Below, one piece after another: positions 21,605 to 29,802 of a stretch of 40,808 nucleotides of DNA (the stretch's first letter is position 1; every line of letters starts with the position of its first letter). Below the pieces are notes generated by a model that searched no databases, had not been told where the DNA came from, and was given only the letters and a program-made list of their open reading frames with translations. Source of the DNA: Actinomycetota bacterium (GTDB lineage Bacteria > Actinomycetota > JAUVYG01); contig JAUVYG010000008.1 in NCBI GenBank assembly GCA_030603185.1, positions 1 to 40,808 of the forward strand, read 5' to 3'. The position numbers and the translations under genes were made by a program.

Positions 21605-23107
21605 TTGCATCAAATACGGGTTTTTATAGCCGCTTTCGCTGTAGCAATCGCAGTGGTGATTCTCGGTGGGGCGTTTATTCAAAACGATAGCCAACAACGC
21701 TCTGACAGCGAACGAGGGAGCGTCCAAAGCCTGGCGGACTCCCAAGCTTTTGTGGTGCAAAGCCAGCTGGACACTTCACTCTCTGCCACTTATGCCTTGG
21801 CCAGTCTGATCAGACTACACGGCGGGACTGTCGACAGCTTCGATGAGATCGCTGCCGACATGATCGACACTTATGGTGGGATCAGCAGCCTGCAGCTGGC
21901 TCCTGGAGCGGTAATGACAAACGTATACCCCCTTGCCGGGAATGAAGAAGCCATCGGACATGACCTACTTAATGATCCTGATCGGCGGACCGAAACGCTC
22001 AAGACCATCGAGAGTAAAGAGCTGACTCTAGCGGGGCCGTTCGAACTGATTCAGGGGGGCGTAGCTGTAATCGGAAGATTGCCAGTCTTTACCGATGACG
22101 CTCCCCGACCAGATGGTTTTTGGGGGCTCGCCATTGCGTTGATTCGAATGGACACGTTTCAGGAGTCAGTCAGTCTTTCCTCGCTTGAAAGCGACGGCTA
22201 TGACTACCAGCTATGGAGGATACATCCCGACTCCGGAGAGAAACATGTGTTTCTCGGTATGACTGAGGACGAGCTAGTTGACCCAGTTACCTCCACAGTC
22301 CTCATACCTAACGGGGAATGGCAGCTTTCGGTGGCCCCGACCGAAGGGTGGGATGAGTTCTCTCTCTTGTACGAATGGGTCGGAACCGCGCTTGCAGGTG
22401 GCCTCTCATTTATTCTGGTGTTCATGTACGGATCTCAGCAGGAAGTCTTGCGTAAGAGGGTTGACGAGGCGACGTCTGACCTCAAGGGGCTAGTCGAGCA
22501 AAAAGACGTTCTACTTCGTGAGGTCAATCACCGTGTTAAGAACAATCTTCAACTTGTGTACAGCATGCTCAGCCTCTCGAGTGACTCCAATATGACAGCG
22601 GAAACAGAGGCGGTCCTGAAGAACAGTCAGAACCGTGTCAAATCTATGGCGCTGCTACATGACAAGTTGTACTCATCTCAAGTGAGTGGCGGTCAGGTCG
22701 ATTTCGTGAAGTACGCTAGTGATCTATCCGAGCACCTGAAGAGGTCTTTCAGGGGGTCGTTGGGGGGCCAGCGAACAATAATCTTGGAGTTCACAGAAGC
22801 TACTCTAGACATAGACCGTGCGATGCTTGCGGGCCTTATCATGAACGAACTCGTCACCAACTCGTTCACACACGCTTTTCCTGAACGATCGAACGGGAAG
22901 ATCACCATTAGATTCTTCCCCGACCAAGACTCCAACGGATATGTTCTAGAAGTGGCTGATGATGGAGTCGGAATCAGTGACTCTAGGAACAATATAGAAC
23001 ATTCCGGTGTCGGACTCGAGATAGTAGAAACACTCGTGCGGCAGTTGAAGGGTGAATTCGTAATGGACACTTCTGAGGCTGGGACCAGCGCTAAGGTGAG
23101 GTTCTAG
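21605..23107 (+). CDS. CHASE-domain sensor histidine kinase (HisKA_2 type)
   Basis: A 500-residue membrane kinase. A membrane helix (about residues 5-26) precedes an extracytoplasmic CHASE-like sensor domain (about 45-220, with GGISSLQLAPGAV and LTLAGPFELIQGGVAV), and a second helix lies near 257-278. A HisKA_2 dimerisation domain with the phosphorylated His near 309 in LREVNHRVKNNLQLVYSML is followed by an ATPase domain (ELVTNSFTHAFPE, VADDGVGI, GVGLEIVETLV). CHASE domains sense small external ligands. TTG at 21605 is supported by GGGGGGTGA upstream. Its TAG stop shares one base with the GTG start of the receiver-phosphatase gene, a clear sign the two are coupled partners. Confidence 0.92.
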   Translation: MHQIRVFIAAFAVAIAVVILGGAFIQNDSQQRSDSERGSVQSLADSQAFVVQSQLDTSLSATYALASLIRLHGGTVDSFDEIAADMIDTYGGISSLQLAPGAVMTNVYPLAGNEEAIGHDLLNDPDRRTETLKTIESKELTLAGPFELIQGGVAVIGRLPVFTDDAPRPDGFWGLAIALIRMDTFQESVSLSSLESDGYDYQLWRIHPDSGEKHVFLGMTEDELVDPVTSTVLIPNGEWQLSVAPTEGWDEFSLLYEWVGTALAGGLSFILVFMYGSQQEVLRKRVDEATSDLKGLVEQKDVLLREVNHRVKNNLQLVYSMLSLSSDSNMTAETEAVLKNSQNRVKSMALLHDKLYSSQVSGGQVDFVKYASDLSEHLKRSFRGSLGGQRTIILEFTEATLDIDRAMLAGLIMNELVTNSFTHAFPERSNGKITIRFFPDQDSNGYVLEVADDGVGISDSRNNIEHSGVGLEIVETLVRQLKGEFVMDTSEAGTSAKVRF

Positions 23108-25029
23108 TGGCAAAGGGATCAGTTTTGATCGTCGAGGATGAAGGGCTAGTAGCTCTCGATGTGAGTCGGCGACTAAAGAAGCTCGGCTATACCGTCGCGG
23201 GGGTCGCCGCGGATGGGGCAACCGCGATTGATTGCGCACGGGATCAATCGCCTGACGTCGTGATGATGGACATCAAGATCGAGGGTGATAGGGACGGCGT
23301 GGATGTGGCAACGGACATCACCCGGCTATTCAATATCCCGGTGGTCTACTTGACCGCATTCTCGGACGAGAAGACCATGGAGCGGGCTCGGGAGGCAGCC
23401 CCATACGGCTACTTGGTCAAACCAATCAACGATCAAGAGATGGACACAGCCCTTGAGATCGCTACCTATAGGCATCGGCTAGAACAAAGCCTAATGAATT
23501 CTCGTCAGCGTTTCTTGGATCTGGTCGAATCGACCGACGACTGGGTGTGGGAGATAGATCATGACCATAAGATCATTTACTCCAGTCCACAGTCTGTCGT
23601 TATTACTGGCCTGGAGCCCTCAGGAATTCTCGGAAGGCGGCTTTCCAGCCTGCTGCGTGATACTAGCGGCGCGGAATTCGAGGTGCTGCTCGACCAGCTA
23701 GGGCCTGAAGGCAGACTGGATGCTTTGGTCTCTTGGATCGACACGTCCGAGGGCGAAAATGCTGTAGAGACGAACGCCAATCCCATCGTGGAACGTGACG
23801 ACATCGTTGGCTGGCGAGGAATAAGCAGGGATATCACAGAGAGAGTCAGGTTTGAGAATGAGCTCAAAAGACTCCTGGGAGAGAGAGATCTGCTTGCGCG
23901 GTCTCTTGAGAGTTTGTCGAGAGGGTTAAGGTGCGATGAAGTGATCAACGCGCTTTTAGAAAATGTGACTCGCCTCGACCCCGTGGACCTCAGCGTCATT
24001 TGCTGTGAGCAGTATCGATCCAAGCCATATATTCACGGAGCTCAATCGGATGCCGACCTTGGAAAGCTGCTCGAGGAATGTACGGACTCACAAGAAGTGG
24101 TCCGAATCCTTTCCGAGCGCGACCGCACCGCCAAGGTGTTTCCGTTGATGTCGGGAGAAGATCTTGTCGCTGTTCTTATTGTCTCTCCGATTGTGGACGG
24201 TCAAGAATTTGATGAATCATCTCAGCGAATCGTGAAGTTGTTCTGCACTCAGGCGGCAGTAGCTCTACAGAATGCTTTGGCGTACGAACATCAGCTGAGG
24301 ATATCGACGACCCTACAAGAGTCTTTGCGACCAGAGCTAGTAGACGAAGAGCGATTCCACGCGGCAAGCGCCTATGAGTCAGCCACAAAGGGAGCACTGG
24401 TCGGCGGCGACTTCATGGACCTTACGACCCTGGCCAATGGAGACGTTGGGATCTTTGTGGGTGATGTTTCAGGGAAGGGGCTTGAAGCCTCCCTTGATAC
24501 GGCAAGTTTACAATATGCCCTCCGCGCCTTGCTTGGGCTAGCAGACAGTCCAGGGCAGGCCTTGACGCTTCTCAACGAAACAGTCGGGCCCAGGTTCAAG
24601 AACGGTCGGTTCTCTACCCTTTTTGTCGGGACAATCAGTAAGTCCGAAGGCACCCTCGCATTTGCTAGCGCTGGTCACCCAAACCAGTTGATCCTCACAG
24701 AGGAAGGGGACGTCAGTGAAGTAGGAACTACTCGAGGGCCTGCGATCGGGATGTTCAGGGATGTGACCTACGCGGACGGTCTAGTAGAGTTCAGCAGTGG
24801 AGACACCCTCTGGCTATTCACAGACGGAGTTCTTGAGGCCCGAGACCCGAGCGCAGAGATGGCGCAGGGTATGTTCGGTATCGATAGGCTAAAAGAGCTC
24901 ATCTCGGCTGAGGTCGGATTGAATGTCGAAGAGCAGGTAGAGAATGTGCTACGTGGCATAAAGCGGCATACTGGTGGCCATTTCACCGATGATGTGGCGC
25001 TACTTGCCTTCAGCTTCAAGCATGCTTAG
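23107..25029 (+). CDS. Response regulator with PAS, GAF and PP2C-type phosphatase (RsbU-like) domains
   Basis: A 640-residue cytoplasmic effector. The receiver (residues 5-120) has the acidic patch VEDE at 9-12, phospho-acceptor Asp55 in VVMMDIKIEGD, Thr83 and Lys105 in YLVKPIND, so it should be active. A PAS domain follows (about 130-255, with ESTDDWVWEIDHDHKIIYSS and a closing RDITERV), then a GAF-like domain (about 270-400), then a SpoIIE/RsbU-type PP2C phosphatase (about 415-638) with GGDFMDL, GIFVGDVSGKGLEASL, FASAGHPN, LFTDGVLEAR and HFTDDVALLAF. GTG at 23107 overlaps the kinase stop by one base. It probably acts in a partner-switching pathway; no antagonist or sigma factor gene is nearby. 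Confidence 0.93.
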   Translation: MAKGSVLIVEDEGLVALDVSRRLKKLGYTVAGVAADGATAIDCARDQSPDVVMMDIKIEGDRDGVDVATDITRLFNIPVVYLTAFSDEKTMERAREAAPYGYLVKPINDQEMDTALEIATYRHRLEQSLMNSRQRFLDLVESTDDWVWEIDHDHKIIYSSPQSVVITGLEPSGILGRRLSSLLRDTSGAEFEVLLDQLGPEGRLDALVSWIDTSEGENAVETNANPIVERDDIVGWRGISRDITERVRFENELKRLLGERDLLARSLESLSRGLRCDEVINALLENVTRLDPVDLSVICCEQYRSKPYIHGAQSDADLGKLLEECTDSQEVVRILSERDRTAKVFPLMSGEDLVAVLIVSPIVDGQEFDESSQRIVKLFCTQAAVALQNALAYEHQLRISTTLQESLRPELVDEERFHAASAYESATKGALVGGDFMDLTTLANGDVGIFVGDVSGKGLEASLDTASLQYALRALLGLADSPGQALTLLNETVGPRFKNGRFSTLFVGTISKSEGTLAFASAGHPNQLILTEEGDVSEVGTTRGPAIGMFRDVTYADGLVEFSSGDTLWLFTDGVLEARDPSAEMAQGMFGIDRLKELISAEVGLNVEEQVENVLRGIKRHTGGHFTDDVALLAFSFKHA

Positions 25030-25067
25030 TTTTTGCAGCTTATCTGAATGCCTGAATAGGGCACTTT

Positions 25068-25083
25068 ACACAGGGAACTGTGT
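25068..25083. repeat. Short perfect inverted repeat upstream of the DsbA-like gene
   Basis: ACACAG and CTGTGT flank a GGAA centre. There is no U run, so it is more likely a protein-binding site than a terminator. It lies 54 bases before the DsbA-like start codon. Confidence 0.3.
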
Positions 25084-25136
25084 GCAAATATCTGATACAT
25101 TCCTACTGGCTAAATAATGTGCGATCGGAGGGTGCT

Positions 25137-25796
25137 GTGGGTCAGAGTATATTCAGTGACAAGGCTAAGTTGATTCGAGTCGTAGGCGGGATCGTTGGTG
25201 TAGTCGCGGTGATAGCGGTTGCCGTACTGCTGGCCACCAGTGTTCAGACTGGTGAGGAAGAGGTCGCATCCACTTTCAGTGACGATCTTGATCCGATCAA
25301 AGGTCCTGCTGACGCATCAGTAGTGATTCAAGAATTCGCTGACTTCCAGTGCCCGGCATGCAAGGCGTCACAGATCTCGGTAGCTCAACTATTTATGGAG
25401 TTTGGGGATGAGATCAAGGTCGAGTACGAGAATCTGCCGCTGCCCGATCATCATATGGCGATTCCTACTGCTCTGGCGGGAGAGTGCGCATTCGAACAAT
25501 CTTCGGACCTGTTTTGGTCGTTGGGGGACTCCTTTTTCGACGACCAAGAAGAGTGGTCCTCAGCTACCTCGGATGCATTTCTGTTTGATGCCGCTGAGGA
25601 GACTGGGGTAGAGATGGGGGCCTTCCGTAAGTGCATGGTCTCAGAAGAAGCTCTAAGTAAAGTTCAGGCCGATGTGGACGAAGCTTCTGCGCTCGCGATC
25701 AGTTCCACCCCGACCTTCTTCGTGAATGGGAAGCGTTTCGTGGGAGGCAGTTACCCTGAGCTCAGCAGCATGGTCAGGGATGCGATCGATGAGTAG
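25137..25796 (+). CDS. DsbA-family membrane-anchored thiol-disulfide protein
   Basis: A 219-residue thioredoxin-fold protein. One membrane helix (about residues 13-34, VVGGIVGVVAVIAVAVLLAT) anchors it, with the catalytic domain outside. The active site is FADFQCPACKASQ with Cys72 and Cys75. The inserted helical part carries another Cys in FRKCMVSEEAL, and the cis-Pro loop reads STPTFFVNGKRFVGG. It would oxidise or isomerise disulfides in exported proteins. GTG at 25137 is chosen for its GGAGGG ribosome site; the frame is open further upstream without one. Its stop lies inside the start of the MauE-like gene (8-base overlap), pointing to coupled expression of both. Confidence 0.88.
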   Translation: MGQSIFSDKAKLIRVVGGIVGVVAVIAVAVLLATSVQTGEEEVASTFSDDLDPIKGPADASVVIQEFADFQCPACKASQISVAQLFMEFGDEIKVEYENLPLPDHHMAIPTALAGECAFEQSSDLFWSLGDSFFDDQEEWSSATSDAFLFDAAEETGVEMGAFRKCMVSEEALSKVQADVDEASALAISSTPTFFVNGKRFVGGSYPELSSMVRDAIDE

Positions 25797-26232
25797 GTTG
25801 GATAATCGGTATCTTCTGCTTGCGTTGAGAATAGTCATCGGCGGGTTTTTCGCTTTTGCCGGATTCATGAAGGTGATCAGGCCTTGGCAGGAGTTTGCCG
25901 CTCAGGTCAGAGGTTACGAGATCGTAGGCGGTGTCTACGCTGATCTCATCGCGCAGGTACTTCCTTGGTTTCAGCTGATCTTCGGCCTTTTTCTATTGGT
26001 CGGTTTTCTTCCTCGCATCTCTTTGGCTGTGGCAACAGGCCAGCTTCTATTCTTCATCCCAGTTGTTGCATCCGTGATCATCAGAGGGATCCCGCTGGAC
26101 GACTGTGGCTGTTTTGGTTCGATAGGGATTCAGGAGACTCCGCCTGTAGTCCTGGTCAGGGACACTGTTCTCTTGGTCCTGTCTATTCCGCTTTGGCTAC
26201 ACCACCTAAGAGACTCAAGGGCTACAGAGTAG
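25789..26232 (+). CDS. MauE/DoxX-family membrane redox protein
   Basis: A 147-residue protein with four membrane helices (about 8-28, 55-74, 76-98 and 119-139), the size of MauE and DoxX relatives. It has ALRIVIGGFFAFAGFMKVI at the start and a Cys-x-Cys pair, Cys106 and Cys108, in LDDCGCFGS just after the third helix, a typical MauE feature. MauE is needed for disulfide formation in methylamine dehydrogenase. The overlap with a DsbA-like gene suggests that this protein passes electrons to or from that thiol protein. The ATG at 25789 has AGGGA upstream; longer upstream reading would lie inside the DsbA gene. No methylamine dehydrogenase genes are present. Confidence 0.85.
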   Translation: MSRLDNRYLLLALRIVIGGFFAFAGFMKVIRPWQEFAAQVRGYEIVGGVYADLIAQVLPWFQLIFGLFLLVGFLPRISLAVATGQLLFFIPVVASVIIRGIPLDDCGCFGSIGIQETPPVVLVRDTVLLVLSIPLWLHHLRDSRATE

Positions 26233-26284
26233 AATCCTTATTTTTGGTTTACCGATGGAGTAGCGCGGGTACGTACAGTTTGTT

Positions 26285-26510
26285 GTAAGACCGAGATGAT
26301 TCTCGGTCAAATGTCCAGACAGGAGGCCTCTATGGATAGTCCGCCTGAGCAGACAGGCCGAATCTGAGTTAAGTGCGAAACCCTCAGATTGGGTCTAAGA
26401 CGGTCGGTAAGTAAGAATGTAGACCGTAATCTGGAGAGAGGTGGAAAGTGAGTCCACCAGACACATAAGGGCGCCGTTAGAGCGTTCGAATGAAATGAAA
26501 ATCAAAGATG
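26285..26510 (+). ncRNA. Unassigned structured RNA upstream of tadA
   Basis: The 341-base gap 26233-26573 has no reading frame of note but a chain of stable hairpins on the plus strand. Perfect 7-bp 26289-26295/26302-26308; 6 of 7 pairs 26320-26326/26341-26347 with one A-G mismatch; perfect 8-bp 26361-26368/26383-26390 with a 14-base loop including GTGCGAAAC; perfect 6-bp 26400-26405/26422-26427; perfect 6-bp 26440-26445/26453-26458. A strong terminator follows. Linkers are purine-rich. I cannot match it to RNase P, tmRNA, SRP RNA, 6S RNA, T-box, TPP, FMN, cobalamin or c-di-AMP classes by their conserved cores. It could be a free RNA or a terminator-controlled leader of tadA. The 5' end is a guess from the first hairpin; the strand is favoured by the T-rich tail. 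Confidence 0.55.
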
Positions 26511-26557
26511 CAGACCCCCCGGGAGCTGAGGCTCCCGGGGGGTCTGTTTAATTTATT
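26511..26557 (+). terminator. Very strong intrinsic terminator before tadA
   Basis: A perfect 16-bp stem (26511-26526 with 26531-26546) closes a TGAG tetraloop and is followed by TTTAATTTATT. It ends the structured RNA 17 bases before the tadA start. The opposite strand also has a T-rich flank, so it could work both ways. Confidence 0.9.
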
Positions 26558-26573
26558 GTGATAGGTTCAGCTA

Positions 26574-27023
26574 ATGCCATACGAAACATTCATGAAAGAA
26601 GCACTCACAGAGGCAAATATAGCTTGGGACTCAGGTGAGGTACCGATTGGGGCAGTTGTCGTTGATGGTGAAGGCAACATCATCTCGAGAGCGCACAATC
26701 AGCGAGAGTCGCAGTCCGATCCTACCGCCCACGCCGAGATACAGGCACTTCGAACAGCGGGGAAGGCCAGAGGAAAATGGCGAATGGAGGGACTAACTCT
26801 ATTTGTTACCCTCGAGCCCTGTCCGATGTGTGCCGGAGCCATCGTTCAATCCCGCATTAAGAAGGTTGTGTATGGATGCGATGACCCAAAAGCTGGAGCA
26901 TGCGGTACTCTGATGAATATCACTGCTGATAGTAGACTGAATCACCAGGTAGAAACGGTGGGCGGGGTTCTTGAGGCGGAGTGCAAGCAATTAATGACAA
27001 TGTTCTTCAAAGAACGACGATAG
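26574..27023 (+). CDS. tadA: tRNA-specific adenosine deaminase TadA
   Basis: A 149-residue enzyme that converts A34 to inosine in tRNA-Arg(ACG). The zinc and catalytic sites are TAHAEIQAL (His53, Glu55) and EPCPMCAGAI (Cys83, Cys86). DDPKAGACGTLMN near the C-terminal half is also typical of TadA rather than other deaminases. Length is normal. The ATG at 26574 has only a weak AGG upstream. TAGGTT stands six bases before it, so the message could be leaderless with a start right at the ATG, downstream of the strong terminator. The gene may also be reached by read-through. thiM follows after 22 bases. Confidence 0.93.
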   Translation: MPYETFMKEALTEANIAWDSGEVPIGAVVVDGEGNIISRAHNQRESQSDPTAHAEIQALRTAGKARGKWRMEGLTLFVTLEPCPMCAGAIVQSRIKKVVYGCDDPKAGACGTLMNITADSRLNHQVETVGGVLEAECKQLMTMFFKERR

Positions 27024-27045
27024 TGCCCTCGGGCAGGAGGATTGA

Positions 27046-27867
27046 ATGAGCCAGGAAAGTTTTCTTTCAGAAGTTGCCTCGAATCTTGAGACACTGCGAG
27101 AAAAGGGCCCACTGATCCACCAGATCACCAATTACGTGGTCATGAACGAAACGGCCAATATCACTCTTGCCATGGGAGGATCTCCGGTCATGGCGCACGC
27201 CCCCGAGGAGGTCGAAGAGATGGTCGGGTTTGCCGGAGCTTTGGTGCTCAACATCGGTACTCTCGAAAGCGCCTGGATAGATAGCATGGTTATCGCCGGC
27301 AAGGCAGCTAATGCAAAGGGTATTCCCGTGGTACTTGATCCAGTGGGTGTCGGCGCGACACGGCTTAGGACAGAGGCCGCCGGAAGAATCCTCGATGAGG
27401 TCGACGTGACAGTGCTCCGAGGGAACGCAGCCGAGGTGTCGGTGCTAGCGGGTGCCGAAGCTGAAATTAAGGGTGTTGACGCCGTGGGTGAATTTGCAGC
27501 TCTAGAGAAGGACGCCAAGAATATGTCCCGATCCCTGGGATGTGTTGTCGCGATCACCGGTGCGAATGATGTGATATCCGACACTGAACGCACGATAGTA
27601 GTCTCCAACGGAGATCCGATGATGGCCAAGATCACCGGTACAGGTTGTATGTCCAGTGCCCTTGTCGGTTGCTTCCTGGCTGTGAACAGCGACCCTGTCC
27701 TTGCGGCAGCAGGGGGATTGACCGCATTCGGTATTGCGGGGCAGAAAGCCGCCGCTATATCGGGGAATCGTCCCGGAACATTTCACGTGGCGCTATATGA
27801 CGAAGTCGCTGAATTGAACGCTGACGCGATCACCTCCCTTGGTAAGGCCACTTTTATTGGAACCTGA
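27046..27867 (+). CDS. thiM: Hydroxyethylthiazole kinase ThiM
   Basis: A 273-residue kinase that phosphorylates 4-methyl-5-hydroxyethylthiazole, salvaging the thiazole half of thiamine. Family features are PLIHQITNYVVMNETANITLA at the substrate site, GGSPVMAHAPEEVEEM, VLDPVGVGATRLRTE, LRGNAAEVSVLAG and the phosphate-binding KITGTGCMSSALVG, in which the Cys lies at the catalytic position. The ATG at 27046 has GGAGG upstream. It opens a run of five overlapping thiamine genes; the next gene, thiE, starts inside its last codons. Without ThiG in the window, thiazole is probably salvaged or made elsewhere. Confidence 0.94.
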   Translation: MSQESFLSEVASNLETLREKGPLIHQITNYVVMNETANITLAMGGSPVMAHAPEEVEEMVGFAGALVLNIGTLESAWIDSMVIAGKAANAKGIPVVLDPVGVGATRLRTEAAGRILDEVDVTVLRGNAAEVSVLAGAEAEIKGVDAVGEFAALEKDAKNMSRSLGCVVAITGANDVISDTERTIVVSNGDPMMAKITGTGCMSSALVGCFLAVNSDPVLAAAGGLTAFGIAGQKAAAISGNRPGTFHVALYDEVAELNADAITSLGKATFIGT

Positions 27868-28504
27868 TCGACTAGGCGTATATTTCGTTCTTCCTGACAT
27901 CGAGGTCTCTGAGCAGATCGCGCTTGCACTGAGCGCCCTTAAAGGAGGCGCTCGTACGATTCAGCTTAGGACGAAGGGCGCTTCCACCAGAACTACAGTA
28001 GAGACCGCCACGCGCCTGAAGACCCTTTGCGCCCAGCACGAAGCAGTACTGATCATCAACGATCGCTTGGACATTGCTCTTGCGAGTGGAGCAGACGGTG
28101 TACATCTCGGCCAGGACGATTTGCCCGTCGACATGGCCCGTAGGCTCGCAGGGGAAGACATCATCATCGGCGCGTCGGTCTCTTCACCAGCGCAAGCATC
28201 CGAGGCTGTACGACTCGGGTCAGACTATGTAGCTGTTAGCCCAGTTTTCGATACCCCCACAAAGAGCGATACCGGTCCTGCGCTTGGGCTCGACGGCACG
28301 CGCGCTATTTGCGAGTCTGTGAGCGTGCCCGTCGTCGGTATTGGGGGTATAAAGAATAAACATGTACGTTCGCTCGTTCAGGCGGGCATAACTAGCATTG
28401 CGGTCGTGTCCGAGATCGCCTCAGCCAATGACCCAGAGACGGCCACTGCCACTCTGGCGAAAGAGTTGCGGTTGTCACTTGTGCAGATTGGGTTGAGTAA
28501 TTGA
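27857..28504 (+). CDS. thiE: Thiamine-phosphate synthase ThiE
   Basis: A 215-residue TIM-barrel enzyme that joins HMP diphosphate and thiazole phosphate. Seen are the opening strand GVYFVLPD, IQLRTKGASTRTTVE, LIINDRLDIALASGADGVHLGQ, IIGASVSSPAQA, SDYVAVSPVFDTPTKSD and VVGIGGIKNKHVRSLVQAG for diphosphate binding. TTG at 27857 is chosen because it gives MEPDRLGVYF, near the usual start. A TTG six codons earlier is the alternative; neither has a perfect ribosome site, fitting translational coupling to thiM, which it overlaps by 11 bases. It overlaps thiC by four bases. Confidence 0.92.
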   Translation: MEPDRLGVYFVLPDIEVSEQIALALSALKGGARTIQLRTKGASTRTTVETATRLKTLCAQHEAVLIINDRLDIALASGADGVHLGQDDLPVDMARRLAGEDIIIGASVSSPAQASEAVRLGSDYVAVSPVFDTPTKSDTGPALGLDGTRAICESVSVPVVGIGGIKNKHVRSLVQAGITSIAVVSEIASANDPETATATLAKELRLSLVQIGLSN

Positions 28505-29802
28505 GTCTCATAGATGATCTAAAGTCCGGTATTGTCCCGGATTGGATCGAGTCGATAGTGCGTGATGAACCCATTACAAATCGCGAACTCATCGATGGAA
28601 TAGTATCTGGAAACATCGTTGCGCCCAGGAACATCCTGCGCCAGATGTCTTCCCCCCGAGCAGTTGGACGTGGTCTTAGAACCAAGGTCAACGCCAATAT
28701 TGGAACCTCAGAGGATATCTCCCTTGTGGAGGAAGAGATCGAGAAGCTCAGAGTGGCCTGCGCGTCTGGGGCGGATGCGATTATGGACCTGAGCACAGGA
28801 GGCGACATTCCTGCGATCAGAAAGCGCTTGATTGCCGAGTGCCCAGTTCCCTTCGGTACCGTTCCGATATACCAGGCTGCCGCCGAGGCGCATAAACGCG
28901 GAGCCGCCATCACAGAGCTTACGCCAGACGAGATCATAGGAGCCGTTGAGGCCCACGCCAAAGATGGCGTGGACTTCGTGACAGTGCACACTGGTATCAC
29001 ACGACGGTCCATTGACGCCTTGAAGCGCCAGCCGAGGGTGATGGATGTTGTTAGTCGAGGTGGTGCTTTGCTGGTCGGATGGATTATCGCAAACCAGCAA
29101 GAGAATCCACTCTTCGAGCGCTACGATGAACTTATCGAAATATGCAGAGAGTACGAAGTCACGCTCTCTCTCGGAGACGGAATGAGGCCTGGTTGCCTGA
29201 ATGACGCCGGTGATGCAGCTCAGATCGAGGAGCTCAAGATTTTGGGCGAACTACGAGAGCGAGCATTATCTGCTGGCGTTCAAGTGATGATCGAAGGTCC
29301 CGGACATGTACCGTTGAACGAGATCGAAGACCAGATCAGGATGGAAAAAGAGCTCTGCAATGGAGCACCCTTCTATGTCCTGGGGCCATTAGTGACTGAT
29401 ATTGGCGCAGGTAGAGACCACATAGTCGCAGCCATTGGCGGCGCAGTGGCTTCCATGGCCGGAGCTGACTTCCTCTGTTATGTGACCCCAAGAGAGCACC
29501 TGGGTCTTCCGACCGTCGAAGACGTGCGCGAGGGTGTTGAGACCCTAAAGATAGCGGCTCATGCCGGGGATATCGGCAAAGGGCTTCCTGGGGCAGCCGA
29601 TCGCGATCTCGAGATGTCTAAAGCCAGAAAATCTCTGGACTGGTCCAAGCAGATCAGCCTGGCCTTGGATCCAACCACCGCAAAAAGGATGCATGCTGAG
29701 AGAAGCGGCGATCGTGTGGATGCCTGCTCGATGTGCGGCGACTTATGCGCCATGAAGGTGGCCTCCGAGGCCCTGGGGATTGAGAATCCAGTCAGTTGCT
29801 AG
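28501..29802 (+). CDS. thiC: Phosphomethylpyrimidine synthase ThiC, short form
   Basis: A 433-residue radical SAM enzyme converting aminoimidazole ribotide to HMP phosphate. Features include NANIGTS near residue 65, the Asp-Leu-Ser-Thr-Gly-Gly site DLSTGGDIPAIR, VPFGTVPIYQA, FVTVHTGI, EGPGHVPLNEI, YVLGPLVTDIGAG and YVTPREHLGLP. The C-terminal Fe-S motif reads CSMCGDLC, i.e. Cys-x2-Cys-x3-Cys. The long Escherichia coli form has Cys-x2-Cys-x4-Cys; the shorter spacing and length resemble the archaeal and clostridial type. TTG at 28501 overlaps the thiE stop as TTGA. It ends seven bases into thiL. Confidence 0.95.
   Translation: MSLIDDLKSGIVPDWIESIVRDEPITNRELIDGIVSGNIVAPRNILRQMSSPRAVGRGLRTKVNANIGTSEDISLVEEEIEKLRVACASGADAIMDLSTGGDIPAIRKRLIAECPVPFGTVPIYQAAAEAHKRGAAITELTPDEIIGAVEAHAKDGVDFVTVHTGITRRSIDALKRQPRVMDVVSRGGALLVGWIIANQQENPLFERYDELIEICREYEVTLSLGDGMRPGCLNDAGDAAQIEELKILGELRERALSAGVQVMIEGPGHVPLNEIEDQIRMEKELCNGAPFYVLGPLVTDIGAGRDHIVAAIGGAVASMAGADFLCYVTPREHLGLPTVEDVREGVETLKIAAHAGDIGKGLPGAADRDLEMSKARKSLDWSKQISLALDPTTAKRMHAERSGDRVDACSMCGDLCAMKVASEALGIENPVSC

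Noticed and set aside
26482-26491. GCGTTCGAAT resembles a tRNA or tmRNA T-loop
   Set aside because: The flanks do not pair to form a T stem, and no acceptor or anticodon stem is present.
26285-26510. RNase P, SRP or 6S RNA
   Set aside because: The diagnostic cores (GAGGAAAGUCC of RNase P, the GGAAGG-AGCA loop of SRP) are missing and the fold is a chain of hairpins, not the single bulged rod of 6S RNA.
26233-27045. TPP riboswitch expected before thiamine genes
   Set aside because: The conserved CUGAGA and ACCUGA cores are absent together, and the gap before thiM is only 22 bases.
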